From assembly GCA_030686995.1 (NCBI GenBank), contig CM060708.1, positions 104,509,350-104,573,349 on the forward strand: a stretch of DNA of 64,000 nucleotides, in the 5' to 3' direction. Origin of the DNA: Artemisia argyi. Lineage: Eukaryota; Streptophyta; Magnoliopsida; Asterales; Asteraceae. Position numbers and translations under genes: made by a program. The notes under the pieces are model-generated. The model saw nothing but the letters and a program-made list of their open reading frames with translations. It was not told the origin of the DNA and did no database searches. Positions 47,380 to 61,289 of the stretch are shown here, one piece after another; within the stretch, counting starts at the first letter, position 1, and every line of letters begins with the position of its first letter.

Positions 47380-48551
47380 TAATTTTTAGTTTTTATTTTC
47401 AGAGTTTTTAGTGAAAAGATATTTTTATAAAAGTATATACTCTGTATTATAGATTATAGATAATGTAACACTATGGAATATATTTGAAGTTTATGGTCTA
47501 TGTTATAAACGAGTATACTAAATGTCAGTGGTTCGCTATGGGTTCATTTTTTGTTCTTGCTTTGCAACGATTTTTCAAATTTTTTCTTGTTTTGAAATAA
47601 TAGGTTTTAGTTAATTGTGTTTGGCTTTTTAGCCTTCTTTGAATTAAACAACCGAACTTGTGAATTACAAATTACGTTTCAATTTCGTGCATAATTCTTC
47701 TTTTAAGAATAATTCATATGGTTATAGCAAATGTTAAAACTTGTGCAGTTGCACAGTTTGAACATTATTCCCAAATTTACAAAAGCCCAAATTAAAAAAC
47801 ATGCATTTATATGGATTACATTACAATAAAATGAGTAAAAATCCAATTACCAATTACGGAGAATTATCTTTTGCAAGACTAATCAAAGTCTCGAGCATGT
47901 GACCTCCCATTTATTAACAATCTAAATTTTTTTAATCTTTTTAATACGACGTCGGACTTTGCCTTATGTATTACGGAGTACTGTATAATATAATACTAGG
48001 AGGATACCCGCGCGTTGCGACGGCGGGTACCGTAAATGATATTTTTGGCGAATAATGTTTTTTTATTATTTGTTTATGATGACAGTAAGTTTAAAGATGA
48101 TGAGAACCTTTTTGCAGTCACGGTAAACTATTGAAATTTTGAGGTTGTCGATAATATTTTATCTAAGGCCACTTTCAACCTTTTTTTTCTTTTTTTATTT
48201 TGAAAATTCGAACATAAGATATATAAACTTGCTACTTTTTTGTTATTCATAAGTTTGTACTATTTGAAAAAAAAAAAAAAAAAAAAAAAAGTTTTATTAT
48301 TTTAAATCATTCATGAAATGTCTTCAGAAGTTTAAGGAGTGTTTAGCATCTTGCTTATTTTGTATATTGTTTTATTAATAATATTATTATTTTTTTTATT
48401 ATTATTAAAAGGGTGTTTTAAAGATTACATAGGTATTGATGCGTAAATTGATTGTACCCCAGCTTAATTAGTTGTATTTGCTTAAATTCTATATATGAAA
48501 ATTTTAGAAAATTAAAAATAAAATGATTCTTTGTGCTTTATATGTAGTTAG

Positions 48552-48595
<44 letters not shown>

Positions 48596-48855
48596 AAAAC
48601 TACACCTCCTAATTGGTAAATATGATATTTTAATTTAAAAATATATGTGATATATTGTGTGTGGTTAAATTCTGATGAAAACTTTCTTTAATTTTGTTCT
48701 AATAATATCAAATCAGTTCCTAATAAAATAGCCGAGAAGTATAGAAAGAAGCAGTGTTTCGTGTTTTCTAATATCGGAAACTATCCAATCATATATTGAA
48801 AATAGGGAGGTTACTTAACCTTGTTATATTATTGTTTTAAAGGACGTTATTGTTG
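47380..48855. other. Intergenic; homopolymers and one small hairpin
   Basis: A-runs of 24 (48,267-48,290) and 41 (48,554-48,594) are present. A short GC-rich hairpin, tacccgc (48,005-48,011) against gcgggta (48,023-48,029), stands out in AT-rich DNA and resembles a dispersed repeat edge. No gene is seen. Confidence 0.6.
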
Positions 48856-49617
48856 ATACAAAAGTTGAGCGTTCCTTGTTTGGGTTCCTGTTCTCGTATC
48901 AATTGGATCTTAATGCTTGAGACCTGCGCACTAAGAAAGCAAACAACACCGTTAGGCTTATCGTAGGATTGTCTCCCACGATTATCCTCCGGCGTGAGAG
49001 TAAGTAATCAGTTTTATGGTTATTGTAAATAGTTAGGGTTTTTAGATGATACCTCAATGAGAGTCGTGATATTCTTTATATAGGCACGGAATCATTATAG
49101 ATTTTGTGCTTCTTACTCTTCGGTGTATCTCGCCTTATCCGGTCTATTGATTTTTATCCCATAAATAGAAGATCATTATCAAGACCATAAATAATATATT
49201 TGGGTTTGGGCTTTCGTGAGTCCAAACCGTTAGAATGGTAGCCCAAATCATTATTATGATAGCCCACGCGTGATGGGCTTGGGCGTTAGTAATGTCCATT
49301 AATCGGGTTCGTGACCCGAGTGTGGACTATACGTCATCATGTCCCCCCAGTCTAGTATACGCAGGGTGTGGTCGCGTATGCTAGACTAACAACGTTAGCG
49401 GTAAGCGTGGCGGGGAAGCTCTAAGTATTTCCCGCCAAAAATAAACATACGGTGTATGTAGTCTAAATGAGTCACACGTATTCCTCAAATCGTGAAAAAG
49501 TGTTGTACTTGTTGATATTCCAGCCAGACGATTAGAGTTAGTGGGATCCACATGGCATCCATCCAACGCCATGGGTAACCCTATATAAAGGGTTCTCGAT
49601 TTTCACTGTGATTATCA
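48856..49617 (-). repeat. Candidate 3' LTR of the minus-strand Tat gypsy element
   Basis: Bounded on the plus strand by TGATAC and TTATCA, with a purine-rich tract on the minus strand just outside (GGTGGAGATAGAGA, about 49,625-49,638). A TATA box (ctatataaag, 49,581-49,590) near the right end faces the antisense ORF. No second copy is in the window, so the boundaries are tentative. Confidence 0.45.
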
Positions 49618-49743
49618 TAGTAAATCTCTATCTCCACCATTGTTAGAATCATCAAATACCAATCAAGAAACCTAGTCTTCGTTAAGGTAATAGCGTGTGC
49701 GCTTCTTGATCAAAGTATATTTCAAAAATAGTTTGTCAATTAA

Positions 49744-52047
49744 ATGATTTTGTCTCCGAGATAGACGAGGATGAACTCCATCAGTTCACCTCGGACTATT
49801 ATATTCCCCTCGCGTTGCATCCGGTAGTACCGGAGGCGGACGCATCTATTGCTGACTTCCCTGAGGGGAAGGTAGGGGTATACACGCTTTTTCGATTTGC
49901 GAATCAGCGCGTGCCTATATCCTTATTCCTGAGCGACGTGCTCAATTTTTACCGTCTGCACATATCCCAGCTGCACTGTATAGTTGTAGCGAAGATAACC
50001 AATTTTGAAGTAAACTGTCGTTTACTTGCCATAAACCCAACCATCAATCTCTTCCGCGCGTTTTACCACACAACGTGGTCAAACGGGTGAGTATCTTTTT
50101 CGAAGCGTAGGGCGCCTTCAATGTTATACGGTGAAGGTAGACACCCTTAGGAATTAGAGGGAGAGATTTTTCTGGGTGGACAATAAAGTGTTCCCCTGGC
50201 TCTTTGAGTTCTATACTCAGGGGACGCTACCAAAGGATGAGCGCCCAGACCCTGGGACGTACAACACAGATGATGCGGAGACAATAAATACCAACCGCAT
50301 CCCCATCAACTCTTACCCCGAAGAGTTTTTGGTGCACATAGGGATTAGCCGCAACTTCTTTCAAAGCGAGGACGAGGTGCCAACGTTTCTGGATGAGAAT
50401 GGCCGGGATGGGTACTTGTCCTTCCTTTCCTTCGCATCTGTAGTGTAAGCATTCTTTTAACTTGCAATTATGTGTAACTCCATTTTGTTTGTTGTTTGTT
50501 ATTTGTTGCACATAGATGGACTTGTTTGGCGTGGTGAAGTTGTCAAAGCCCACACAAGTAATTGTGGAGGTGCACCCTTTGAGGGAGGGTGAGACACCGA
50601 TACTGGAAGCCACAGCCGGGCGCACCATGGAGTATGCACAGGAGGAGCCGGCTAACGTCGCCCAACCCCTACTGGAAGCGACTCCCGTGCAAATTGTTCC
50701 TTCTCAGGAAGTTCAATCCCCAGAGCCTTCGCGCACTGATTCCTCTGAGGGTATGGGGATCTTCAAGGCTGACAGTGATCCTGAAGAGGCAACTCAGGGA
50801 GTGAAGCGCAAGGTGTCTGGCAATGGTGGCGTGGGTACGTCTAAGAGAAGACGCCACGTCATTACCGTGGACGTGTCCTCAGATGAGGATGTGTCGCCAT
50901 CTGTTACTGCGCGGGTTACTGCTGAGATCTCCTCTCCCAAGTAAGTAAAAATGTCTTGTTTCTTCTCCTTTTTTTTTTTTTTTTTTTTATCCTCAATATA
51001 ATGTCTTGACCGCTTATTCTTTATATGTAGTGACGAAGCTGCAGGGGGTGATGCAGCGCATGTTGAGCAGTCGCTACCTAAGGTGAGTCACTCTCAGGTG
51101 GAAGAGCCTTTGAAGGCATGCGAGGACATGTCTACTGAGCAGCTGGTAGAGGAGCTGAGCTTGGCCGCTGCGCACCAAGCTTCCTTGGTCGCCCAGCTCA
51201 TGGCCAAGTATGTTGGTGAAGAGAGTACCAGCGCGCAGAAGGATGAGGAGATTGCGTTGCTGAAGGCGCAGTTGGAGAGTGCTCAAGCTGCCATGGAGTC
51301 AACAACTGCGCACTCCAAGAGGCTTGCGGATGAAAGGTTATCTTTACTGGCTGAGTTGAGCGATGAGCGTGCTGCCTTTTAGAAGTACAAGTCTAGCTGC
51401 TTATGGGGGTTGAAGTACCTGCAGGAGAATAAGAGCAAGCACTTCGCCTAGTTGAATGACTTTCGCAAGGTTGTAGAAGGCGTCTTGGAGAAGCAGGAGG
51501 GTAAACTGCACAAGTTGAGCATTGAGTATGATGAGGAGTTGTACCCTCACTTGGTGTCTGTTATTGCTGAGCCGAGGTACTTACTTCCTTTGGATTTCTT
51601 TTTCAGTTTCCCGCATTTAATTCCTTTGAAATTAATGTCTTATAATGGGGGTGTTGTTTTATTCGTAGGTGGCTGATCAGTCATGGTCTTCGCTTGGCTG
51701 CTATGGGCACGCTAGAGTCCCAAGAAGTTGTTGAGGCTTTTGGAAACGTTGTGTAGTGTGCCTTAGCGCGTGGCAAGGCTGAAGCTATGGAAGAGTTACA
51801 CAAGGGCAAATTGTTGACGGTGCCCCTCGCAGAAGTGCCAGGCTACGATGGAGATGGCTATGCGGAGCTTGTTGCTGCCATGGAGAAGATGAAGATCTTT
51901 GAGTTCCCTCACATCGCTCAACTGGAGCGTGACCAGGATTACCCTATCAGTGTAATTATGGAGGGGTTAACACTGGCAAGGCACATAGCGGAGGACGCGG
52001 AGGCGCAGCCTGACTATTTTTTGAAGCCTGATGAGTCGCAGCTGTAG
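49744..52047 (+). pseudogene. 'Putative gypsy type transposon' (PF04195-like) ORF, antisense in a Tat element
   Basis: The N-terminal domain (YIPLALHPVVPEADASIADF, then VPISLFLSDVLNFYRLHISQ and PTINLFRAFYHTTWSNG) resembles the Transposase_28 family found in extra ORFs of plant gypsy elements; its function is unknown. After it come INSYPEEFLVHIGISRN, an acidic linker and a coiled coil (51,120-51,560). Introns are recognisable at 50,941-51,030 and 51,577-51,668, and one near 50,440-50,515. The gene is broken: TGA 50,087, a frameshift near 50,115, TAG 50,153, and TAGs at 51,380, 51,449 and 51,754. Several fit TGG-to-TAG/TGA or CAG-to-TAG changes. The start is unclear. It lies opposite to the adjoining pol. 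Confidence 0.7.
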
Positions 52048-53070
52048 GTACCCGTGTTTGCGCGTCCACGCGACATGTTGAACCCTTCCCACTGGAGAAA
52101 GAAATATCTTTGAAGGCATCCTTGGAAGCCCGTGCCACAAGGCTCGCAAGGAAGAAGGGTGTGAAAGGGAAGGCGATACTGTGCAGTGTTGGTGCAGCGC
52201 ATCTTCCTAGATCTGATGGGATTCCTGTCAGCGTGGCGACAGTGTCGCCTGAGGATAGTAGCCTACTGAAAAGGCTTGAGGAGGCTGGGAGTGCAGCGCC
52301 CAATGTTGGTAGTTCAGGGCATAGATGCACTCGTAGTATTTAGACTATTATAGATTCACCTTTTTTGTTACACATGTATATGTTGAATCTATCACTTGTA
52401 TAAACTCGTAGTTTATGATGAAAAATAAAGTTGGTTTTTTGTACGCATATTTGTATCATCCCGTTTGTACTTAGATTATGTGTCTTCACATAAAAGACAT
52501 CCAAGAGTCAAATTGTGATCAAAACGTACTTTGAAAAAATTGTAGAATCTATGATCCTTTATAGTTACATATTAAGTCCATAACTTAATATATATGCGAA
52601 TATGAAATTCATGAGTGTATGGGCTAACTTGCAACGTACTGCAAATGCCGTATCAAGGAACCAAGAGTCTTGGCTCCTAAATTGCTAAACGTGCACAGTG
52701 TGCATTGTTGCGTATCCTTCGTGGGACACGCATTGAACTTACTCCAACGTCTTGAAAGTAAAGGGTTTAACAAGGATGCGTGATCCAATGTTGATGGGTT
52801 TGCAACCCTTTTACTCAACGAGTTATTTATTAGGTTTACTCATCCTTTTTGCCATCGTGGGTCTTAATAAATGCATGCACGCCATGTAGGCAAAAAGATA
52901 AATCAACAATATTGAGACATAAATAAGATGTAAGCAATAAAGTTAACTGTGTCGTGGAGTTAGCTAGAAACCACGATATTTGATTAATTCTTGCAAGTTT
53001 TTGAAAAAAGAAAAAGACATTTGCCTAAACAAAACAAAATGTAAATACACGGACATTTATTGAGCACTTA
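52048..53070. other. Spacer between antisense ORF and pol 3' end
   Basis: Begins with a degraded coding tail of the antisense ORF (to about 52,343; a 77-codon frame is there), then AT-rich sequence with a plus-strand AATAAA (52,424-52,429) that could end the antisense transcript. No other gene is seen. Confidence 0.5.
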
Positions 53071-55372
53071 CTAAAGTGCGGAGGTGTCTGTGCGTGGGCC
53101 GTAGCCTTTCCTAAAGATAGCATCTCTTGAGATTGAAAATATTCCATGTCGTGGTAGCTCACGGCCATCCATATCACGCAGCTTGTATGCGCCTTTGCCT
53201 AGTGCTTCCGTGACCTCATATGGTCCTTCCCACTTTGGTCCAAGCTTTTCTGTATCTTCTGCGTGGCTTGCATCGTTAGCACGATATACAAAGTCACCTG
53301 GTCTGAATGAAGTGCTTCTGACTTTAGCATCATAGTATCCCTTAATCTTTGACTTAGCTCTTGCCTCACATATAGCTGCACGTTCGCGCCTTTCTTCCTA
53401 CAGATCCAAGTCTATGCGTCGCCCTTCGTCATTGGTTGTGACATTGACTTCCGCCGTACGAATAGTTGGCATCCCAATTTCAGCTGGTATGACAGCTTCT
53501 GTCCCATAGACAAGAGAGAATGGTGTGTCTCCAGTGCTCACTTTGATTGTCGTGCGGTGCACCCATAAAACATGCGACAATTCATCCACCCATCTTCCTT
53601 TGTGTTTGTCGAGACGCGTTTTAATACCTTCGCCCAGACTATGTCGCGCGTTCAACCAAACCATTGGTTTTGTGGGTGCTTAACTGATGCGAAGTGTTGT
53701 GTGATATTTAGTTGCGTGCACCAGTCTTTGAACGGGTTATCACAGAATTGTTTTCCGTTGTCCGAAATAATTTCTCCAGGTAGTCCAAAACGGCATACAA
53801 TGTTTTCCCAAACAAAGCGTTTTACCTGGTTGCCTGTGATAGTTGCTACTACTTTTGCCTCAATCCACTTAGTGAAGTAATCTATGGCCACAATGAGGAA
53901 TTTCAGTCCCCCTGCCGCGACAGGGAAGGGACCTGCAATATCGATACCCCATTTGTAGAATGGCCATGGTGAAGTGATAGGCGTTAGCTCTTGTTGTGGT
54001 AGCGCGGGATGTGTCTGTAGACATGGCAGTCACTACATTTCTTTATCATGTCCCGCGCATCGCGATGCATAGTAGGCTAATAGATTCCTGACCTCAAGGC
54101 TCGTGCTACAACGGACCGTGGTCCTGAATGCATACTGCATGAACATGCGTGGATCTCTCGGAGTACGTAATCTACCTGGAGAGGTCCAACGCACCGAAGC
54201 CATGGCTGTAGAAATGAGCGTCGATAGAGGACACCTTCTCGAAGTTCGAACCTCTGCGCTGTGCGCCGTATCCGTCGAGCGTCTTTCTCCTCATGGGGTA
54301 ATATACCCTTGTTTATGAATTCAATGATAGGTGTCATCCACGTAGGATCCTGCTCTTCTATCACCGTGGATATCTCCATCTCCGAGATGGATTTGTTCTT
54401 CAAGGTCTCCACCAATACTTGTTTTGACAGGTGCGCGAAGCTTGTAGATGCGATTTTGCTCAGTGCATCTGCTTTTCTGTTTTCCCCTCTAGGAACTTGT
54501 TTAATGGTGAACCTGTCAAAGTTCTGGATTAGGGATTTGGTCTTATCAAGGTATTGGACCATGTTATCCTCTTTAGTCACGTATTCGCCCAACACATGAT
54601 TGGCCACTAATCGGGAATCGACATTTGCTTCTAGGTTGCGTACACCCATTCGAGTTGCAATGCGTAATCCAGCGATTAGGGCTTCATATTCTGCCTCGTT
54701 GTTCGTGGCCGTGAATTCAAAATGCAGTGCGTAAGTGAATTCCATTCTTTCTAGGCTGGTGAGGATAAGGCATGTGCCTGACCCATCCACGCACGAAGAG
54801 CCGTCCGTGAATAGAACCCATGGTTCCTGTAGTTCTGCCTCGCTTTTTAAAGGTGGAGCCTCAGTATCTGGCTTCTCAATGATGAAGTCTGCTAGTATCT
54901 GCCCTTTAATCGCAGTGCGTGGTATATATGAGATGTTATGCTCGCTTAGTAACACACTCCATTTTTGTAAGCGCCCCGATGCGTCAGGTTTATAGATAAC
55001 TTGTTTGATAGGTTGGTCCGTGATCACTGCTATTGGGTGTGCTTGAAAGTATTTGCGCAGTCTTTTAGCTGCAAATACTAGAGCTAGGACCAGCTTCTCC
55101 ATTGCGGTATAGTTAATCTCTGTCTTCTTGAGTGCTTTGCTTACAAAGTATACTGGTGTTTGTACGAAGTTCCTATATGTCAATAGCACCGCGCTGACTG
55201 CTCCATGAGTTGCAGACAAGTACATGATCAATTCATCCCCTGGTCGGGGTGCGACTAGTTTGGGAAGCGCTGCTATATGTTGCTTAAGCTGTTGAAAAGC
55301 TTCTTCCGCTTCCGCAGTCCAACGAAAATCTCCCTTTTTTGGACACTTCGTGAGTGTTTTAAAGAGAGGAAG
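53071..55372 (-). pseudogene. Tat-lineage gypsy pol: RT end, RNase H, second RNase H, integrase
   Basis: Minus-strand order: end of RT (55,372-55,240), RNase H (about 55,230-54,880, with TAMEKLVLALVFAAKRLRKY), a second RNase H (about 54,830-54,450, WVLFTDGSSCVDGSG and NNEAEYEALIAGLRIA), the integrase HHCC region (about 54,150-54,020), the integrase core (VAIDYFTKWIEAKV, then ISDNGKQF; 53,890-53,660) and a C-terminal chromatin/GPY-like end (KWEGPYEV, about 53,220). The second RNase H is diagnostic of the Tat lineage. Damage: TAG at 54,077 (where Trp is expected), a frameshift near 53,660, and TAG at 53,398. The 5' side is cut at 55,373 by the next LTR. Its last stop is at 53,071-53,073. Confidence 0.85.
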
Positions 55373-55651
55373 TGATGAGGCGAAAAATGATCCGTTTTTA
55401 GGGGGTCATTTAAGCCCGGAATTAAATTTATTTGATCAAATATTGCCCTAAATCATTCCTTTTGTGATTTTAGGTACTTTGGGAGTGAAATCTGGAAAAG
55501 GGAGCAATTCGGACGTTTTTTGAGCATAAAAGTGAAGAAAACGCCAAAGACTTAATCCTAACACCTCTAAGCACACACACAAGTATGTGCATCACCTACT
55601 TGACTAATCCACCACTAATCCACCCTAAACCACCACTAATCCACCACTAAA
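55373..55651 (+). repeat. 5' LTR, first part, of the chromovirus-like gypsy element
   Basis: Starts TGATGAGGCGAAAAATG exactly where the Tat RT frame stops. The LTR resumes after the solo-LTR insertion with the same ccaccactaatccacc sequence texture (59,192 onward). It ends here with the CTAAA target-site duplication (55,647-55,651). Confidence 0.7.
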
Positions 55652-59191
<3,540 letters not shown>

Positions 59192-59196
59192 CTAAA

Positions 59197-59909
59197 CCAC
59201 CACTAATCCACCTCTAATCACCCTAAACCACCCCTAAACACCCTAAGCAGCTTACAAGAACCTCTAAGCTACCAAGCTAGGAGGTGTGTAAGCTACTTGT
59301 CACCTCCTTTCCCCTAAACCGCCTCCACGGCTTCACCTCCTCCACAAACACCCCAAACCGCCATATAGACTAGCCCCATCACCATGGTAGCTTCCATTAG
59401 TCACCATGTAGTTGTGGTTAGTCACTCCCCCCTCCTCGTGACACCATGACTCCCCAAACTTGGTCACCAAGGCTTGCGACCCTATAAATACCCGCGACTC
59501 CCTCTCCATTTCATTCACCCCTCTCCTCTTCTTTTCACCTCAAATATTCTGTAGTACTAGTAGTATACGAGTTGTAGTAGACATAGGAGTCGAGCAAACC
59601 AAGCCTTGAGGCCTTGTTGAGTCGTGTTGCCATCGGGAAAACCCTAAAACCCTCGTAAAAACCCTAACCCTAGTTTTCACCCACGTAAACCTCCCCCTAG
59701 CCAAGTAAGTCTTACATTTAGTTAATTTAGCTTTATTTTAGTCTTAGGATAGATTTAGGATGCCTTAGATAGCTTAGATACCTTTGCATAAGCCTTGAAC
59801 CACACCCACTACTGACATCACTACCACTCAGTCCACTTATGTTTCCTTACATACTCAGAACCCTACTATCAGACGTCGGGCTTCTTACAGGAGGGTCCGA
59901 GGGCGTAAC
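59197..59909 (+). repeat. 5' LTR remainder and leader of the chromovirus-like element
   Basis: A TATA box (cctataaata, 59,481-59,490) marks a likely U3/R junction. A pyrimidine-rich leader follows, then aaaccctaaaaccctcg. I could not find an LTR end with a recognisable primer site (neither TGGTATCAGAGC nor TGGCGCC), so the LTR/internal boundary between about 59,600 and 59,900 is open. Confidence 0.5.
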
Positions 59910-60988
59910 ATGCACCTAACATCTGCTTTATCATCAGTGCCCCATAGGAGGACTCGATCATCATATGAGCATACTCCTACTTCACCATTACCTCACTCCC
60001 CTCCACACCAGAGACTGAGGAGAGCTATTGAGACTGATTCGGAGGAAGATCCCGAAAAGGAACCTCTACCAGCTGAGGTTACACCTGATGAGACTGCACC
60101 GGTTGAGCACACCACTAAGCATGCAGGTACTGATGGGAGTATGAGACTACTGGAGATTATCCTTGAGGATGTGTCGATCACCTGCGAGATGGGACAGAGT
60201 TCGAGGGATGCACAGATTCAGGGAGGTGATACAGATGATGATATACCATCAGGTTTGGGTCAGGGAGCTACTACACTCCATACTTTGGAGAAGGGTTTAG
60301 GGGTTGTTCCTTCCACTTTTGAGATTGGGCAGGGATCGAGGAGAGTTTATAAGGAGGAGATTAATGGTGAGATATGGAGGGATGTTGAGTGTGTGTTTAG
60401 CGCCGCACCTCGTGCTGTGAGTCCAGATTATACACCTTCTTCGCCTTCTTTTGTGACAACATCACCATCTCTCCCAGTTTCCACACCTCCGGTTGCTTCA
60501 CCAGTGAAGGATGGAGAGGTGACTGCTTTGGAGCAGATCTTTGTTTTACTGGGGTCACAGACGAGCTTACTTGATGAGCATACTGAGCAGTTGGATAGGT
60601 TAGGGAGACTGGATGACAGTACTGGTATGTTAGGTGGTGAGCTTGAGGGTATGCGCCATTGTGTGGGGATGATGCGGAGTGAGTTGACATCAGTCTGGGA
60701 TACTGCGTGGCGTCAGTGGCACCAGATGCATGATATGGAGTCTAAGATTGCTAGGTTGACTAGAGCTGGACACGAGGACCGGTATGAGATTCTAGCTGCG
60801 AGGAGACGTATCTCAGATTTGGAGTTTACCCAAGACTTAGTGCATGCATAAGGATAGATGATCACATTATTGGAGACTAGGCTCGGAGCACACCTGACGA
60901 TTATCCAGGACTCTAGTAGGCGGTTGGAGCAGTTGGAGAATACACAGGCAGAGCTGGTGATAGGCATGGAGCGACTTCGCGTTGAGTA
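59910..60988 (+). CDS. Unrecognised extra ORF upstream of gag, coiled-coil protein (two stops)
   Basis: From ATG 59,910 the frame runs 313 codons to TAA 60,849, meets TAG at 60,855, then continues in the same frame for 43 codons to TAG 60,986. The N-terminus is Ser/Thr/Pro/His-rich, the middle acidic (ETDSEEDPEKEPLP). The C-terminal third (about 60,500-60,980) is heptad-like: LDEHTEQLDRLGRL, WRQWHQMHDMESKIARL, then RRLEQLENTQAELVIGMERL. No catalytic motif is seen. The two stops are each one transition away from Gln codons. It sits between LTR and gag of the same element on the same strand. I do not recognise the family and assign no function. Confidence 0.55.
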
Positions 60989-61289
60989 GTGTTGTTGTAT
61001 TAGATGATGCAAGCTTAGTATTTGTTGTACTCTTCTCTTTTATTCGAGACTTGTATTTCCGTTTATGTATTCAAGACTTGTACTTTTCTTTCGTTGCACC
61101 ATGAGCTTGTAATTTTGTGAACGCATATCGATTTTAATCTATAACAAGCTTGGTTGGTTATTCTATTGTACCATTCTCTTTATAATTGATGTTATCAGTA
61201 TACTCTACTTGTGGTGACTATACTCTTGCATGATGACAAACTCTTGTTATGAAATCTTATTTATTCTCTCTATTTTATTACGTAGCAAT
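60989..61289 (+). other. Spacer between extra ORF and gag
   Basis: AT-rich. A splice-acceptor-like pyrimidine stretch ending tattacgtag lies at 61,271-61,285, five bases before the Gag ATG, so Gag might be expressed from a spliced RNA. No gene is seen. Confidence 0.4.

Noticed and set aside
48001..48030. GC-rich hairpin as a Helitron end
   Set aside because: No CTRR end or 5' TC context in the right place was found; a hairpin alone is not enough.
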